Notes under the pieces: generated by a model
What the model saw: only the letters and a program-made list of their open reading frames with translations
Database searches by the model: none
What the model was told of the DNA's origin: nothing
Position numbers and translations under genes: made by a program
Shown: positions 1 to 5,040 of the stretch, piece after piece
How positions within the stretch are numbered: the stretch's first letter is position 1
Layout of the letters: each line of letters begins with the position of its first letter
Assembly (NCBI GenBank): GCA_028748945.1
Contig: JAQTOL010000221.1
Location: 1-5,889, forward strand
Source: Paludibacter sp.
GTDB lineage: Bacteria > Bacteroidota > Bacteroidia > Bacteroidales > Paludibacteraceae
Reading direction: 5' to 3'
DNA length: 5,889 nt

Positions 1-439
1 TTGTCATTATAGGATTTATATTCATTTTCTCAGAATATTTCAGTTCTTTTCTTTTACTATCATCTATTAGAAAACGCTCTCCCTTTATAGTTACTTCTTC
101 GACAATCCATTTTAATTTGATATCTATTGCTGGGCCACTTCCGTAATTTTTCAATTTACCAATTGTTGGAACATGGATTCCTCCATTTTCATTAATCTTT
201 GGCCAATAAGCTTGAATATACTGTTTATTATCTTCATGTTTTATAAATTCAATTAGGGTTTTAAATCCTCCGTAATCAAATAGCAAAAAGGGTCTTTGGC
301 TTATAACTCTTTCAATTTGAACTTCACGTAAAGTCTTTATCGAAAACCAAAAAGACAAGCCAATACCAACTAAAGCAATTAAAGCCGTTAATATCTGTGC
401 TATTGAAACCCAAATATCAAGAGGAGAAGTCTGATTCAT
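1..439 (-). CDS. Membrane-anchored protein of unknown function, 5' part only (3' end outside window)
   Basis: The frame is open from an ATG at 437-439 to the window edge, giving 146 codons with no stop. Residues 8-34 form one hydrophobic helix (LDIWVSIAQILTALIALVG and onward), followed by a basic, charged stretch (KTLREVQIERVISQRP). This fits an inner-membrane anchor with a cytoplasmic C-terminal part. The soluble part contains a phrase LKNYGSGPAIDIKLKW (about residues 95-110); N-x-G-x-GPA motifs of this kind occur in many uncharacterised small membrane proteins with a beta-rich domain, so the fold is an inference. The start is the first Met directly before the anchor; only A-rich sequence, no clear Shine-Dalgarno, precedes it. 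The gene is visibly more AT-rich than rimM or the 954-1625 gene, which may point to transfer. It does not overlap any neighbour. I do not recognise a function; proteins of this build are seen both in core and in accessory regions. Confidence 0.8.
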   Translation of the reverse strand, partial: MNQTSPLDIWVSIAQILTALIALVGIGLSFWFSIKTLREVQIERVISQRPFLLFDYGGFKTLIEFIKHEDNKQYIQAYWPKINENGGIHVPTIGKLKNYGSGPAIDIKLKWIVEEVTIKGERFLIDDSKRKELKYSEKMNINPIMT

Positions 440-514
440 AATTTTATTACTTTTTAGCTTTTGCGATTTTCCGCATTTAAATGATATAGAGCAAGTTTTT
501 TTTTACTATTACCG

Positions 515-668
515 CTAACCCGTGAATATACTTAGTTGAAAAATGGATATGCCCGGCTTACCGGGTATATATCACCTGTATCTTAGGGTGTAAATTATTT
601 TATAGTATTGTTATAGAATCAGTTAAGAATAACACAACTAAGCAGTTCCAACTTATTAACGGGTTGAT
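515..668. repeat. Nested imperfect inverted repeat, possible element remnant or structured RNA
   Basis: Outer arms AACCCGT (517-523) and ACGGGTT (659-665) enclose a second pair, ACTTAGTTG (530-538) and CAACTAAG (635-642). Between them sits a small hairpin ATGCCCGG-ctta-CCGGGTAT (549-568), which pairs fully only on the plus strand because of one G-U pair. The left and right sides are imperfect mirror images with an indel of roughly a dozen bases on the right. This could be a decayed miniature element or the ends of a lost insertion sequence; a plus-strand RNA ending at the 799-850 terminator is also possible. No ORF of note is present in 440-953. Confidence 0.4.
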
Positions 669-798
669 GCTTGTCTCCAAATTAATAAAAATCCAAAGAT
701 AATTACATTTTTCCATATTATCTATGTATAGTTTACAAAAAATTTAATTTAAATTACGAAATTTATTCCAAACCGGCCTCAGGGGCAGCAACAATAAA

Positions 799-850
799 GC
801 AGAGCCGGTTTAATTGCGTGAACAATTAAGAACCGGCTCCGCCTTTTTTT
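799..850 (+). terminator. Strong rho-independent-type terminator hairpin
   Basis: The arms 799-816 (GCAGAGCCGGTTTAATTG) and 823-842 pair over about 17 base pairs with a two-base bulge and one mismatch, closing a loop CGTGAA. On the plus strand the hairpin is followed by a run of seven T at 844-850, the classic intrinsic terminator layout. No plus-strand gene lies upstream, so it either ends an unannotated plus-strand RNA or serves, without a good T-run, the minus-strand gene that stops at 954. Confidence 0.65.
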
Positions 851-857
851 CTCTATT

Positions 858-933
858 CCCCTCTCCTGAACTTCAACTTCCGTTTTCGCTCACCTTAGGA
901 AGAATGTACCCAAAGGGAAGTGAAGGAGAGGGG
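858..933. repeat. Long-armed intergenic stem-loop (CCCCTCTCCT repeat)
   Basis: CCCCTCTCCT (858-867) and AGGAGAGGGG (924-933) are perfect 10-bp inverted arms, and pairing continues weakly into the loop (ACTTCC against GGAAGT). It lies just past the stop codon of the 954-1625 gene and may take part in ending that transcript. A similar CCCCTCTC/GAGAGGGG theme recurs at 4571-4623, so this looks like one member of an intergenic hairpin family. Confidence 0.5.
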
Positions 934-953
934 TTAGGGTGAGGTGCTGGATT

Positions 954-1625
954 TTACGGTACCAATGCAGTCACCATACCACTCCATGAACCTGTTTTAC
1001 CATTCCGGTTCACCCAGCGGGCAAAGACATAGACCGTTTTGCCGCGACTTTCGGGCGTAAACTGAAGAGCTGCATGTGAACGTGAGATATTGGCACTTTC
1101 GTTACATTCGGCGGGAGTAACCGGAGCGGTTCCACCTATCTTGTAACACAGTTCACAAAATACCACATTATCCGGTTTGTAGTGCGTACCCGGAGCCGAC
1201 GAATCGGAATAAATCACACGCAAGGCTCCTATTTCTTCCGATGTCAATGAAATAATCGGTGTAGTAGTGGGAGCCGGAGTAATGGACTTCCCTCCCCCAC
1301 TCACGTTAATATGAAGCGTATCCTTGTCGGCTGAGCTAATGGCATCGTTGTTCAACAAGTTATGCTTGTACACATCATTCAAATCAACCTTAACTACATC
1401 CCACGCCGTATTGCGGGCAACTGTCGCTGCCGGGCTTTGGGTGGAGGGATTACTCGTTATGGCAAATTTGGCATCGTAATCGCTAAACGAAGCGGTCAAC
1501 TTCGTAACCCTTGCTTCGGGTATACCCCAGGCCACAGCATTGGCGGTAACTAACTTTAAAGCATTGGCTGCAAATTCATGTTGGGCGGTAGGCCCTGAAT
1601 GAATACTAAATGTTTCTTGTCCCAT
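954..1625 (-). CDS. Uncharacterised 223-residue protein (helical N-terminal region plus beta-rich C-terminal domain)
   Basis: A complete ORF starts with ATG at 1623-1625 and ends with TAA at 954-956. Residues 15-95 look helical and contain a WGIPEARVTKLTASF segment. A G/P/T-rich linker follows at about 109-124 (SGGGKSITPAPTTTP). Residues 125-223 look like a beta-sandwich ending in VYVFARWVNRNGKTGSWS then GMVTALVP. From memory, this order (WGI...LT near the start, a Pro/Thr linker, a terminal RW-N-x-x-G-x-x-GxWS strand) matches a set of hypothetical proteins frequent in Bacteroidota and spirochaetes; no member has a function known to me. There is no signal peptide and no membrane helix. Two cysteines (157 and 160, C-E-L-C) plus Cys174 could bind metal or form a disulfide, but this is speculative. 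A 7-bp hairpin lies just upstream of the start. The gene stands alone with non-coding DNA on both sides. Confidence 0.85.
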   Translation of the reverse strand: MGQETFSIHSGPTAQHEFAANALKLVTANAVAWGIPEARVTKLTASFSDYDAKFAITSNPSTQSPAATVARNTAWDVVKVDLNDVYKHNLLNNDAISSADKDTLHINVSGGGKSITPAPTTTPIISLTSEEIGALRVIYSDSSAPGTHYKPDNVVFCELCYKIGGTAPVTPAECNESANISRSHAALQFTPESRGKTVYVFARWVNRNGKTGSWSGMVTALVP

Positions 1626-1641
1626 AATTTACAAATTTTTA

Positions 1642-1661
1642 ATTGTCCGGTGAAGGACAAT
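1642..1661 (-). promoter_or_regulatory. Small hairpin in the leader of the 954-1625 gene
   Basis: ATTGTCC (1642-1648) and GGACAAT (1655-1661) form a 7-bp perfect stem with loop GGTGAA, starting 16 bases upstream of the ATG at 1625. It could be an operator-like dyad or a leader hairpin that shapes access to the start codon. No recognisable promoter was found around it, so its role is open. Confidence 0.3.
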
Positions 1662-1718
1662 GGTTAATTAAATCTAGTTAACTGATTATATTGATATTAC
1701 GATCAATTTATATTGAAT

Positions 1719-1747
1719 AAAAGAGTGAATTTTACAGCCTCTCTTTT
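1719..1747. terminator. Possible weak terminator hairpin after the repeat ORF
   Basis: AAAAGAG (1719-1725) and CTCTTTT (1741-1747) form a 7-bp stem around a 15-base loop. It lies just beyond the stop of the 1768-2085 ORF, and the minus-strand 3' arm ends in CTCTTTTATTC. The stem is AT-rich and the loop is long, so the call is weak. Confidence 0.25.
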
Positions 1748-1767
1748 GCATTTTAACGATTAATCCT

Positions 1768-2085
1768 TCAAGTTGCATCAGCAATCGGTATAGTTGCGTG
1801 ACCAATCGGTAAAGTTGCATCAGCCTTCAGTAAAGTTGCGTGATCGTTCAGTATAGTCACATCAGCAATCAGTAAAGTTGCATCAGCAATCAGTAAAGTT
1901 GCATGACCAATCTGTAAAGTTATATCAGCAATCAGTAAAGTTGCATCAGCCATCAGTAAAGTTGCGTGACCAATCAGTAAAGTTGCATCAGCAATCGGTA
2001 AAGTGTCAAAGAAGGGAAAACCACTCCGGTTTCCCGATCCTGTATTGGCGAAACCGGATAAGCCGTTCGGTTTCGGCATCAACAT
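1768..2085 (-). CDS. Doubtful small ORF made largely of heptapeptide repeats
   Basis: ATG at 2083-2085 opens a 105-codon frame ending in TGA at 1768-1770; an upstream GTG at 2094 is also in frame. The first 27 residues (MLMPKPNGLSGFANTGSGN and onward to FPFFD) are non-repetitive. The remainder is a heptapeptide repeat of the type T-L-L-I-A-D-A alternating with T-L-L-I-G-H-A, encoded by eleven 21-bp DNA repeats. A regular 7-residue period with hydrophobic positions could suggest a coiled coil or beta-solenoid-like strand stack, but there are no charged heptad positions. The complementary strand of the array is also open, because 21 is a multiple of three, so an open frame alone is weak evidence. 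Changes between units alter the protein (A to G, D to H) rather than being silent. A TATATTTG motif at 2094-2101 is the best support for transcription. No function is recognised. Confidence 0.3.
   Translation of the reverse strand: MLMPKPNGLSGFANTGSGNRSGFPFFDTLPIADATLLIGHATLLMADATLLIADITLQIGHATLLIADATLLIADVTILNDHATLLKADATLPIGHATIPIADAT
1772..2002. repeat. Tandem array of eleven 21-bp units (minisatellite)
   Basis: Eleven consecutive units of exactly 21 bp have a consensus close to GTTGCATCAGCAATCAGTAA plus A. Two sub-types alternate irregularly: a GCATCAGC type and a GCGTGACC or similar type (units 2, 4, 7 and 10). The TAAAGTTGC junction is the best conserved part. There are no indels between units, so the period stays in frame on both strands. 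Units are directly adjacent with no spacers, which excludes a CRISPR array. Confidence 0.95.
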
Positions 2086-2093
2086 TTTGAGCA

Positions 2094-2101
2094 CAAATAT
2101 A
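2094..2101 (-). promoter_or_regulatory. Putative Bacteroidota -7 promoter element TATATTTG
   Basis: On the minus strand the octamer TATATTTG matches the Bacteroidota -7 consensus TAnnTTTG exactly. It lies just past the 2118-2149 hairpin and about 9 bases before the ATG at 2085, so a transcript would have a very short leader or start near the codon. No good -33 TTTG is present; the nearest candidate is TTTC about 15-20 bases upstream. Confidence 0.4.
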
Positions 2102-2117
2102 GATAGGTACGGGAATG

Positions 2118-2149
2118 AAAATGTCTCATTTCAAGAAATGAGACATTTT
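2118..2149. terminator. Perfect 15-bp hairpin, likely bidirectional terminator
   Basis: AAAATGTCTCATTTC (2118-2132) and GAAATGAGACATTTT (2135-2149) are perfect complements separated by AA. The stem is flanked by short T-runs in both directions (ATTTTTG on plus, ATTTTCA on minus). It separates the araC-type regulator's downstream region from the promoter of the repeat ORF and probably ends the regulator transcript. Confidence 0.6.
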
Positions 2150-2527
2150 TGTTAACCGGGTTCAAGGCTGAAGCCGGGAACCGGACCATTTTCCGGCTTT
2201 ACAGGCAGCTGTATTTCATTGAATTTCTTGCACTTACATAGTTACTATCAAACACCGGAAAAAACAGGAATAGCAATGTTAAAGTTTGCAAACGGGGCAA
2301 AGCGGTGGGTTGAAATTTTTGTCTCATTTTATAAATTGCGACAAAAACGATCAGATGAATCTCCGGAAGCTGTTCTATCCGATTCATTTACAGGTTGACA
2401 GGGTCATTCTATCCCTGTCAGATTTATCTCCTCCCTGCCGGCAGCCGGCGGGACTCCGACGGGGGATAAGATTCCGGAAGCACCGGCACCCTTTGCCGGT
2501 TATCAGGCACGCCATCCTATTCAGCTG
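2150..2527. other. Non-coding gap with several short hairpins
   Basis: I see no convincing gene here. Four dyads are present: TTTTTGTC (2316-2323) with GACAAAAA (2340-2347); TGACAGGG (2396-2403) with CCCTGTCA (2413-2420); CCTGCCGGC and GCCGGCGGG flanking a single A near 2434-2452; and ACCGGCA (2482-2488) with TGCCGGT (2494-2500). The last one lies 28 bases past the regulator stop codon but lacks a T-run on the minus strand. The GC-rich hairpins resemble dispersed intergenic repeats. Confidence 0.5.
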
Positions 2528-3649
2528 CTATGCTTCGGGTTTTATACGGAATTGTTTTCGATATTTGGCGGGGCTAATGCCATAAACCCTTTTAAAAACT
2601 CTGTAAAATGAACTGCGTGAACCAAAACCACAATTTAAAGCAATGGTATCAATGGTTTTCCGGTATTTACTTTTATCCTGCAGGGAAACGATGGCTTCTT
2701 CGAGTCTGTATTTATTGATAAATTTGCTGGAAGATGTTTTTCCATATTCATGAAGCAAGCGGGACATCTCATTTCCGGATATTTTGGTAGGTTCTGCCAG
2801 GGTGCTTAACGAACAGGCTCCATCCCGGTAGAGTTTTGAACTGTCCATATAGGCTGTAAGCGTTTTCCAGTATTGTACAGCTTGTTCTTCATTGATCTGT
2901 CGGGGAATTTTCTTTACTTCCACTTTTTCGGTCTCCAGCATGCCGGCTTTCAGGGTTGTTAAGATAAACAGAAAAATGAATTCGAAATTCATGGCTAACT
3001 GTCCTATCAACAGGCTGGTTCGTTCATTGTTTATTAAGAAACAGAATGGTAAGGTTATGAGCGCAACGATAATATTAATCCGTAAGAATTGTTCGACCCA
3101 TGTGATATTGGTTCTAAATCCGTTTTTCTCAACATAAACCGATATTTTAAGTTGCTTTTTGATTGCCCGATAGTCGATAAAAAGATAAATAATAATTTGC
3201 AAATACAATACGGCATTGATAAGGATCATTTCCATGCTGCCGGAATAAAAATTCCGTATCAACCAGTCTACCCGCTCATCAACCGGTCGGAAATAAAACA
3301 GCACATTAAACAGCACACAAGGTAGTAAGGGTATAACTTGGAGTAGACTGCTCCATCGGTAGATTTTAACCGGTCTGTTGAGCAGCATTAGCACATAAAA
3401 GTACAGACACGGGCTCATCAACATCAGCACGAATGTCTCGAGAGGGAGATAATTCGTAAGTTGAGTAAAATTGTTCGAATTAACGGACTGAAAATGCAGG
3501 TGAATAAGCTCGTAGTAAGCAGCAATTAACAGGAAAAGCACGCCCAGAAAATTATTCGGACCTTTGGTTGGTGAGTGCCTGATAAACAAAATCAGGGCCA
3601 GTATGAAAAACAACAGACTGGTTGATAAATTGAGATAGTTAGTTTCCAT
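2528..3649 (-). CDS. Membrane-bound AraC-family transcriptional regulator (7-helix N-terminal domain plus HTH)
   Basis: This 373-residue protein starts with ATG at 3647-3649 and ends at 2528. The N-terminal half contains about seven hydrophobic helices (roughly 8-23, 33-50, 71-91, 101-120, 140-160, 188-206, 214-232), so it sits in the inner membrane. The C-terminal part (about 255-373) is an AraC-type DNA-binding domain with two helix-turn-helix motifs. The first is around LSTLAEPTKISGNEMSRLL (281-299); the second is around IDTIALNCGFGSRSSFYRVF (333-352), followed by the family signature YGISPAKYRKQ. This fusion of a multi-helix membrane sensor to AraC HTHs is common in Bacteroidota and is thought to pass a membrane or periplasmic signal directly to DNA; the ligand is unknown. 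Its targets cannot be named: neither flank holds an intact transporter, enzyme or surface-protein gene. The remnant secreted-protein gene at 3970-4152 is the nearest upstream gene, and the hairpin at 2118-2149 is its likely terminator. Confidence 0.93.
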   Translation of the reverse strand: METNYLNLSTSLLFFILALILFIRHSPTKGPNNFLGVLFLLIAAYYELIHLHFQSVNSNNFTQLTNYLPLETFVLMLMSPCLYFYVLMLLNRPVKIYRWSSLLQVIPLLPCVLFNVLFYFRPVDERVDWLIRNFYSGSMEMILINAVLYLQIIIYLFIDYRAIKKQLKISVYVEKNGFRTNITWVEQFLRINIIVALITLPFCFLINNERTSLLIGQLAMNFEFIFLFILTTLKAGMLETEKVEVKKIPRQINEEQAVQYWKTLTAYMDSSKLYRDGACSLSTLAEPTKISGNEMSRLLHEYGKTSSSKFINKYRLEEAIVSLQDKSKYRKTIDTIALNCGFGSRSSFYRVFKRVYGISPAKYRKQFRIKPEA

Positions 3650-3726
3650 AGTATGATTCAGGTTACATTTATCTTAAATTATCCGGCAAAAATAATAAAT
3701 TAATTTATATTATAACTATAAATCGT

Positions 3727-3768
3727 AAAAAAAGAGCTACTATATTGAAAACAATATAATAACTCTTT
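3727..3768 (-). terminator. Intrinsic terminator on the minus strand
   Basis: A 17-bp stem (3731-3747 against 3752-3768, two C-A mismatches, loop AAAA) is followed on the minus strand by seven T, the complement of the A-run 3727-3733. It would stop transcripts arriving from the right, such as that of the interrupted gene at 3970-4152, and so insulates the araC-type regulator from them. It is probably the original terminator of that gene, now separated from it by an inserted element. Confidence 0.65.
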
Positions 3769-3778
3769 AAATATGATA

Positions 3779-4047
3779 AATGATTATCCGCAATGAACAC
3801 ACTCCTGCAAGCATTAAATGTATTTTGTGTTTTTTCGGATTGATATGAAGGGGCGTAGCCCTGAAATCTTCGTAGCAGCATAAAATGATACATGAAAAGG
3901 GGCGTAACCCTGACATCTTAAACGATAGATATCAGGGCTACGCCCCTCCATAATCAATAATATTTTTTGCTACGAAGATTTCCGGGCTACGCCCTTCTTT
4001 TTCAAATTAAAATCATTTAAGACTCTGCTTAATTGCGGAGATTCATT
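3779..4047. mobile_element. Miniature inverted-repeat element, copy A (269 bp)
   Basis: The copy is bounded by terminal inverted repeats: AATGATTATCCGCAATGAA (3779-3797) against the reverse complement of 4029-4047, AATGAATCTCCGCAATTAA, matching at 16 of 19 positions. Inside are two nested palindromes. The outer arms 3851-3877 and 3968-3994 match at 26 of 27 positions. The inner arms 3898-3913 and 3932-3947 match at 15 of 16. Each arm carries GGGCGTAGCCC, itself a mini-hairpin. There is no transposase gene, so it is non-autonomous. Copy B differs at only about eight positions, so spread is recent. No clear target-site duplication beyond a possible AT is visible. Copy A interrupts the gene at 3970-4152. 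Confidence 0.8.
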
Positions 4048-4152
4048 ATGTTTTAACTCCAGATCAACAAACTGTTGAATTGTTATTTTGCAAACCTGAG
4101 CAGTAGAAACCATTGGGACGCACATAAAAATAAAACTAATAATTAACTTCAT
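3970..4152 (-). pseudogene. Secreted-protein gene truncated by a miniature element
   Basis: ATG at 4150-4152 opens a 60-residue frame ending in TAG at 3970-3972. Residues 1-19 (MKLIISFIFMCVPMVSTAQ) are a typical signal peptide ending in a cleavage-like S-T-A-Q. Residues 20-35 (VCKITIQQFVDLELKH) are all that remains of the native mature protein. From residue 36 onward the code comes from the right terminal repeat of element copy A (junction 4047/4048), giving the tail NESPQLSRVLNDFNLKKK plus GVARKSS. The same tail sequence is present in copy B beside unrelated DNA, which shows it belongs to the element. A good promoter lies 46 bases upstream and a terminator at 3727-3768 beyond the element, so a short chimeric secreted peptide may still be made. 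In minus-strand reading, the sequence left of the element stays open for about 23 codons to a stop at 3705; this may or may not be the original gene end. The native product is not recognisable. Confidence 0.55.
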
Positions 4153-4197
4153 TGGATGATTATATGATTCTTTGAATAAGCAAAGAAAGGCGAGCGA

Positions 4198-4226
4198 CAA
4201 ATATAAATCATAATGATTATCCGCAA
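4198..4226 (-). promoter_or_regulatory. Putative promoter of the truncated secreted-protein gene
   Basis: On the minus strand a TTG (4224-4226) is followed after 18 bases by TATATTTG (4198-4205), an exact match to the Bacteroidota -7 consensus at near-consensus spacing. Transcription would begin near 4190, giving a leader of about 40 bases before the ATG at 4152. The TTG lies inside the terminal repeat of element copy B, which starts at 4212, so the -33 part appears to be supplied by the inserted element. Confidence 0.5.
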
Positions 4227-4481
4227 TGAACACACACCTGCAAGCATTAAATGTATTTGGTGTTTTTTCGGATTGATAGTAAGGGGCGTAGCCCTGAAAT
4301 CTTCGTAGCAGCATAAAATGATACATGAAAAGGGGCTTTAGCCCTGACATCTTAAACGATAGATATCAGGGCTACGCCCCTCCATAATCAATAATATTTT
4401 TTTCTACGAAGATTTCCGGGCTACGCCCTTCTTTTTCAAATTAAAATCATTTAAGACTCTGCTTAATTGCGGAGATTCATT
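4212..4481. mobile_element. Miniature inverted-repeat element, copy B (270 bp)
   Basis: This is a full-length copy in the same orientation as copy A, with about eight differences from it. The terminal inverted repeats are at 4212-4230 and 4463-4481. The inner palindrome has a changed left arm (GGGGCTTTAGCCC instead of GGGGCGTAACCC) but keeps the pairing of the GGGGC and GCCC parts. Sequence immediately beyond 4481 is unrelated to that beyond 4047, which fixes the right boundary of the element. Confidence 0.8.
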
Positions 4482-4570
4482 TTAAATTATATGATTCAAA
4501 TTCGTAAGTGTAATATGCACATTATAAAACATATATAAATGTGTGATGAGTTTCCTACCTGCGGTGCTCC

Positions 4571-4623
4571 GTTCCCCTCTCTCGGGAGAGGTCCACGATA
4601 GCTATCGGGATAGGGGAGAGGTC
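4571..4623. repeat. Intergenic stem-loop with CGATAGCTATCG core
   Basis: The segment holds a hairpin CCTCTC-tcgg-GAGAGG (4576-4591), a 12-bp perfect palindrome CGATAGCTATCG (4596-4607), and a closing GGGGAGAGGTC. The palindrome recurs in longer form at 4978-4995 and 5117-5134. This is a dispersed intergenic hairpin with no coding content. The rest of 4482-4734 shows nothing I can name. Confidence 0.5.
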
Positions 4624-4734
4624 AGAATGTGAAGTTATAAAAATAAAATTTCTTTTATCCAATTGATCATCAGGGAATGTATTTTCTTTATCCGGTTGAA
4701 ATCAATCAATTAACGACTTGCGAAAGTTGAGTTA

Positions 4735-4928
4735 AATGATTATCTACAATGAACACACTCCTGCAAGCATTAAATGTATTTTGTGTTTTTTCGGATTGAT
4801 AGTAAGGGGCGTAGCCCTGAAATCTTCTTAGCAGCATAAAATGATACGTGAAAAGGGGCTTTAGCCCTGACATCTTAAACGATAGATATCAGGGCTACGC
4901 CCCTCCATAATCAATAATATTTTTTCTA
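4735..4928. mobile_element. Miniature inverted-repeat element, copy C, truncated on the right
   Basis: The left terminal repeat begins at 4735 (AATGATTATCTACAATGAA), and identity to copies A and B runs to 4928, in the middle of the outer right arm. The last 75 or so bases, including the right terminal repeat, are missing and replaced by another hairpin element. Orientation is the same as A and B. The outer palindrome can no longer form, but the inner one is intact. Confidence 0.75.
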
Positions 4929-4938
4929 TCCTAATATT

Positions 4939-4995
4939 GCTCCTAAAGGAGCATTACCAGAGCTTCGGAGGAGCGATTCCCGATAGCTATCGGGA
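4939..4995. repeat. Hairpin and 18-bp palindrome adjoining truncated copy C
   Basis: GCTCC-taaa-GGAGC (4939-4952) is followed by a related GAGCTTCGGAGGAGC stretch and then by the perfect 18-bp palindrome TCCCGATAGCTATCGGGA (4978-4995). The block starts about ten bases after the end of copy C. It looks like a separate dispersed intergenic repeat. Confidence 0.5.
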
Positions 4996-5040
4996 TAAAA
5001 GTCAAGACAACTTCACTCTAAAATAGTCTATCGCTTAAGT

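Noticed and set aside
811..830. Resemblance of the terminator loop (TTGCGTGAACAATTAAG) to the 21-bp repeat unit
   Set aside because: The similarity is short and lies in AT-rich sequence; it is probably chance.
1772..2002. CRISPR array
   Set aside because: Units are contiguous 21-mers with no unique spacers and no cas gene is present.
1878..2090. Plus-strand ORF with QSVKLHQ heptapeptide repeats
   Set aside because: It is open because the 21-bp repeat lies in frame on both strands; no plus-strand promoter or leader was found, and its non-repeat tail is arginine-rich and looks non-native.
2155..2190. tRNA-like GGTTCAAG T-arm sequence
   Set aside because: No acceptor or anticodon stems can be formed around it; it is part of a CCGGG/GGCTGAAGCC repeat.
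2199..2387. 62-codon minus-strand ORF and the overlapping plus-strand ORF 2286-2585
   Set aside because: Both cross several hairpins, show no recognisable domain or start context, and the plus one overlaps the 3' end of the AraC-type gene.
3705..3893. Minus-strand ORF reading RRFQGYAPSYQSEKTQN and onward
   Set aside because: It is a translation of element copy A running into the terminator hairpin. The same peptide appears in copy B and its start is altered in copy C, so the similarity is at DNA level.
4153..4350. In-frame N-terminal extension of the secreted-protein remnant through copy B
   Set aside because: The extension is element sequence; the ATG at 4152 followed by a clean signal peptide and a promoter at 4198-4226 gives a far better start.
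3779..4481. Target-site duplications at the element copies
   Set aside because: Only a possible AT dinucleotide matches on both sides; this is too short to claim.
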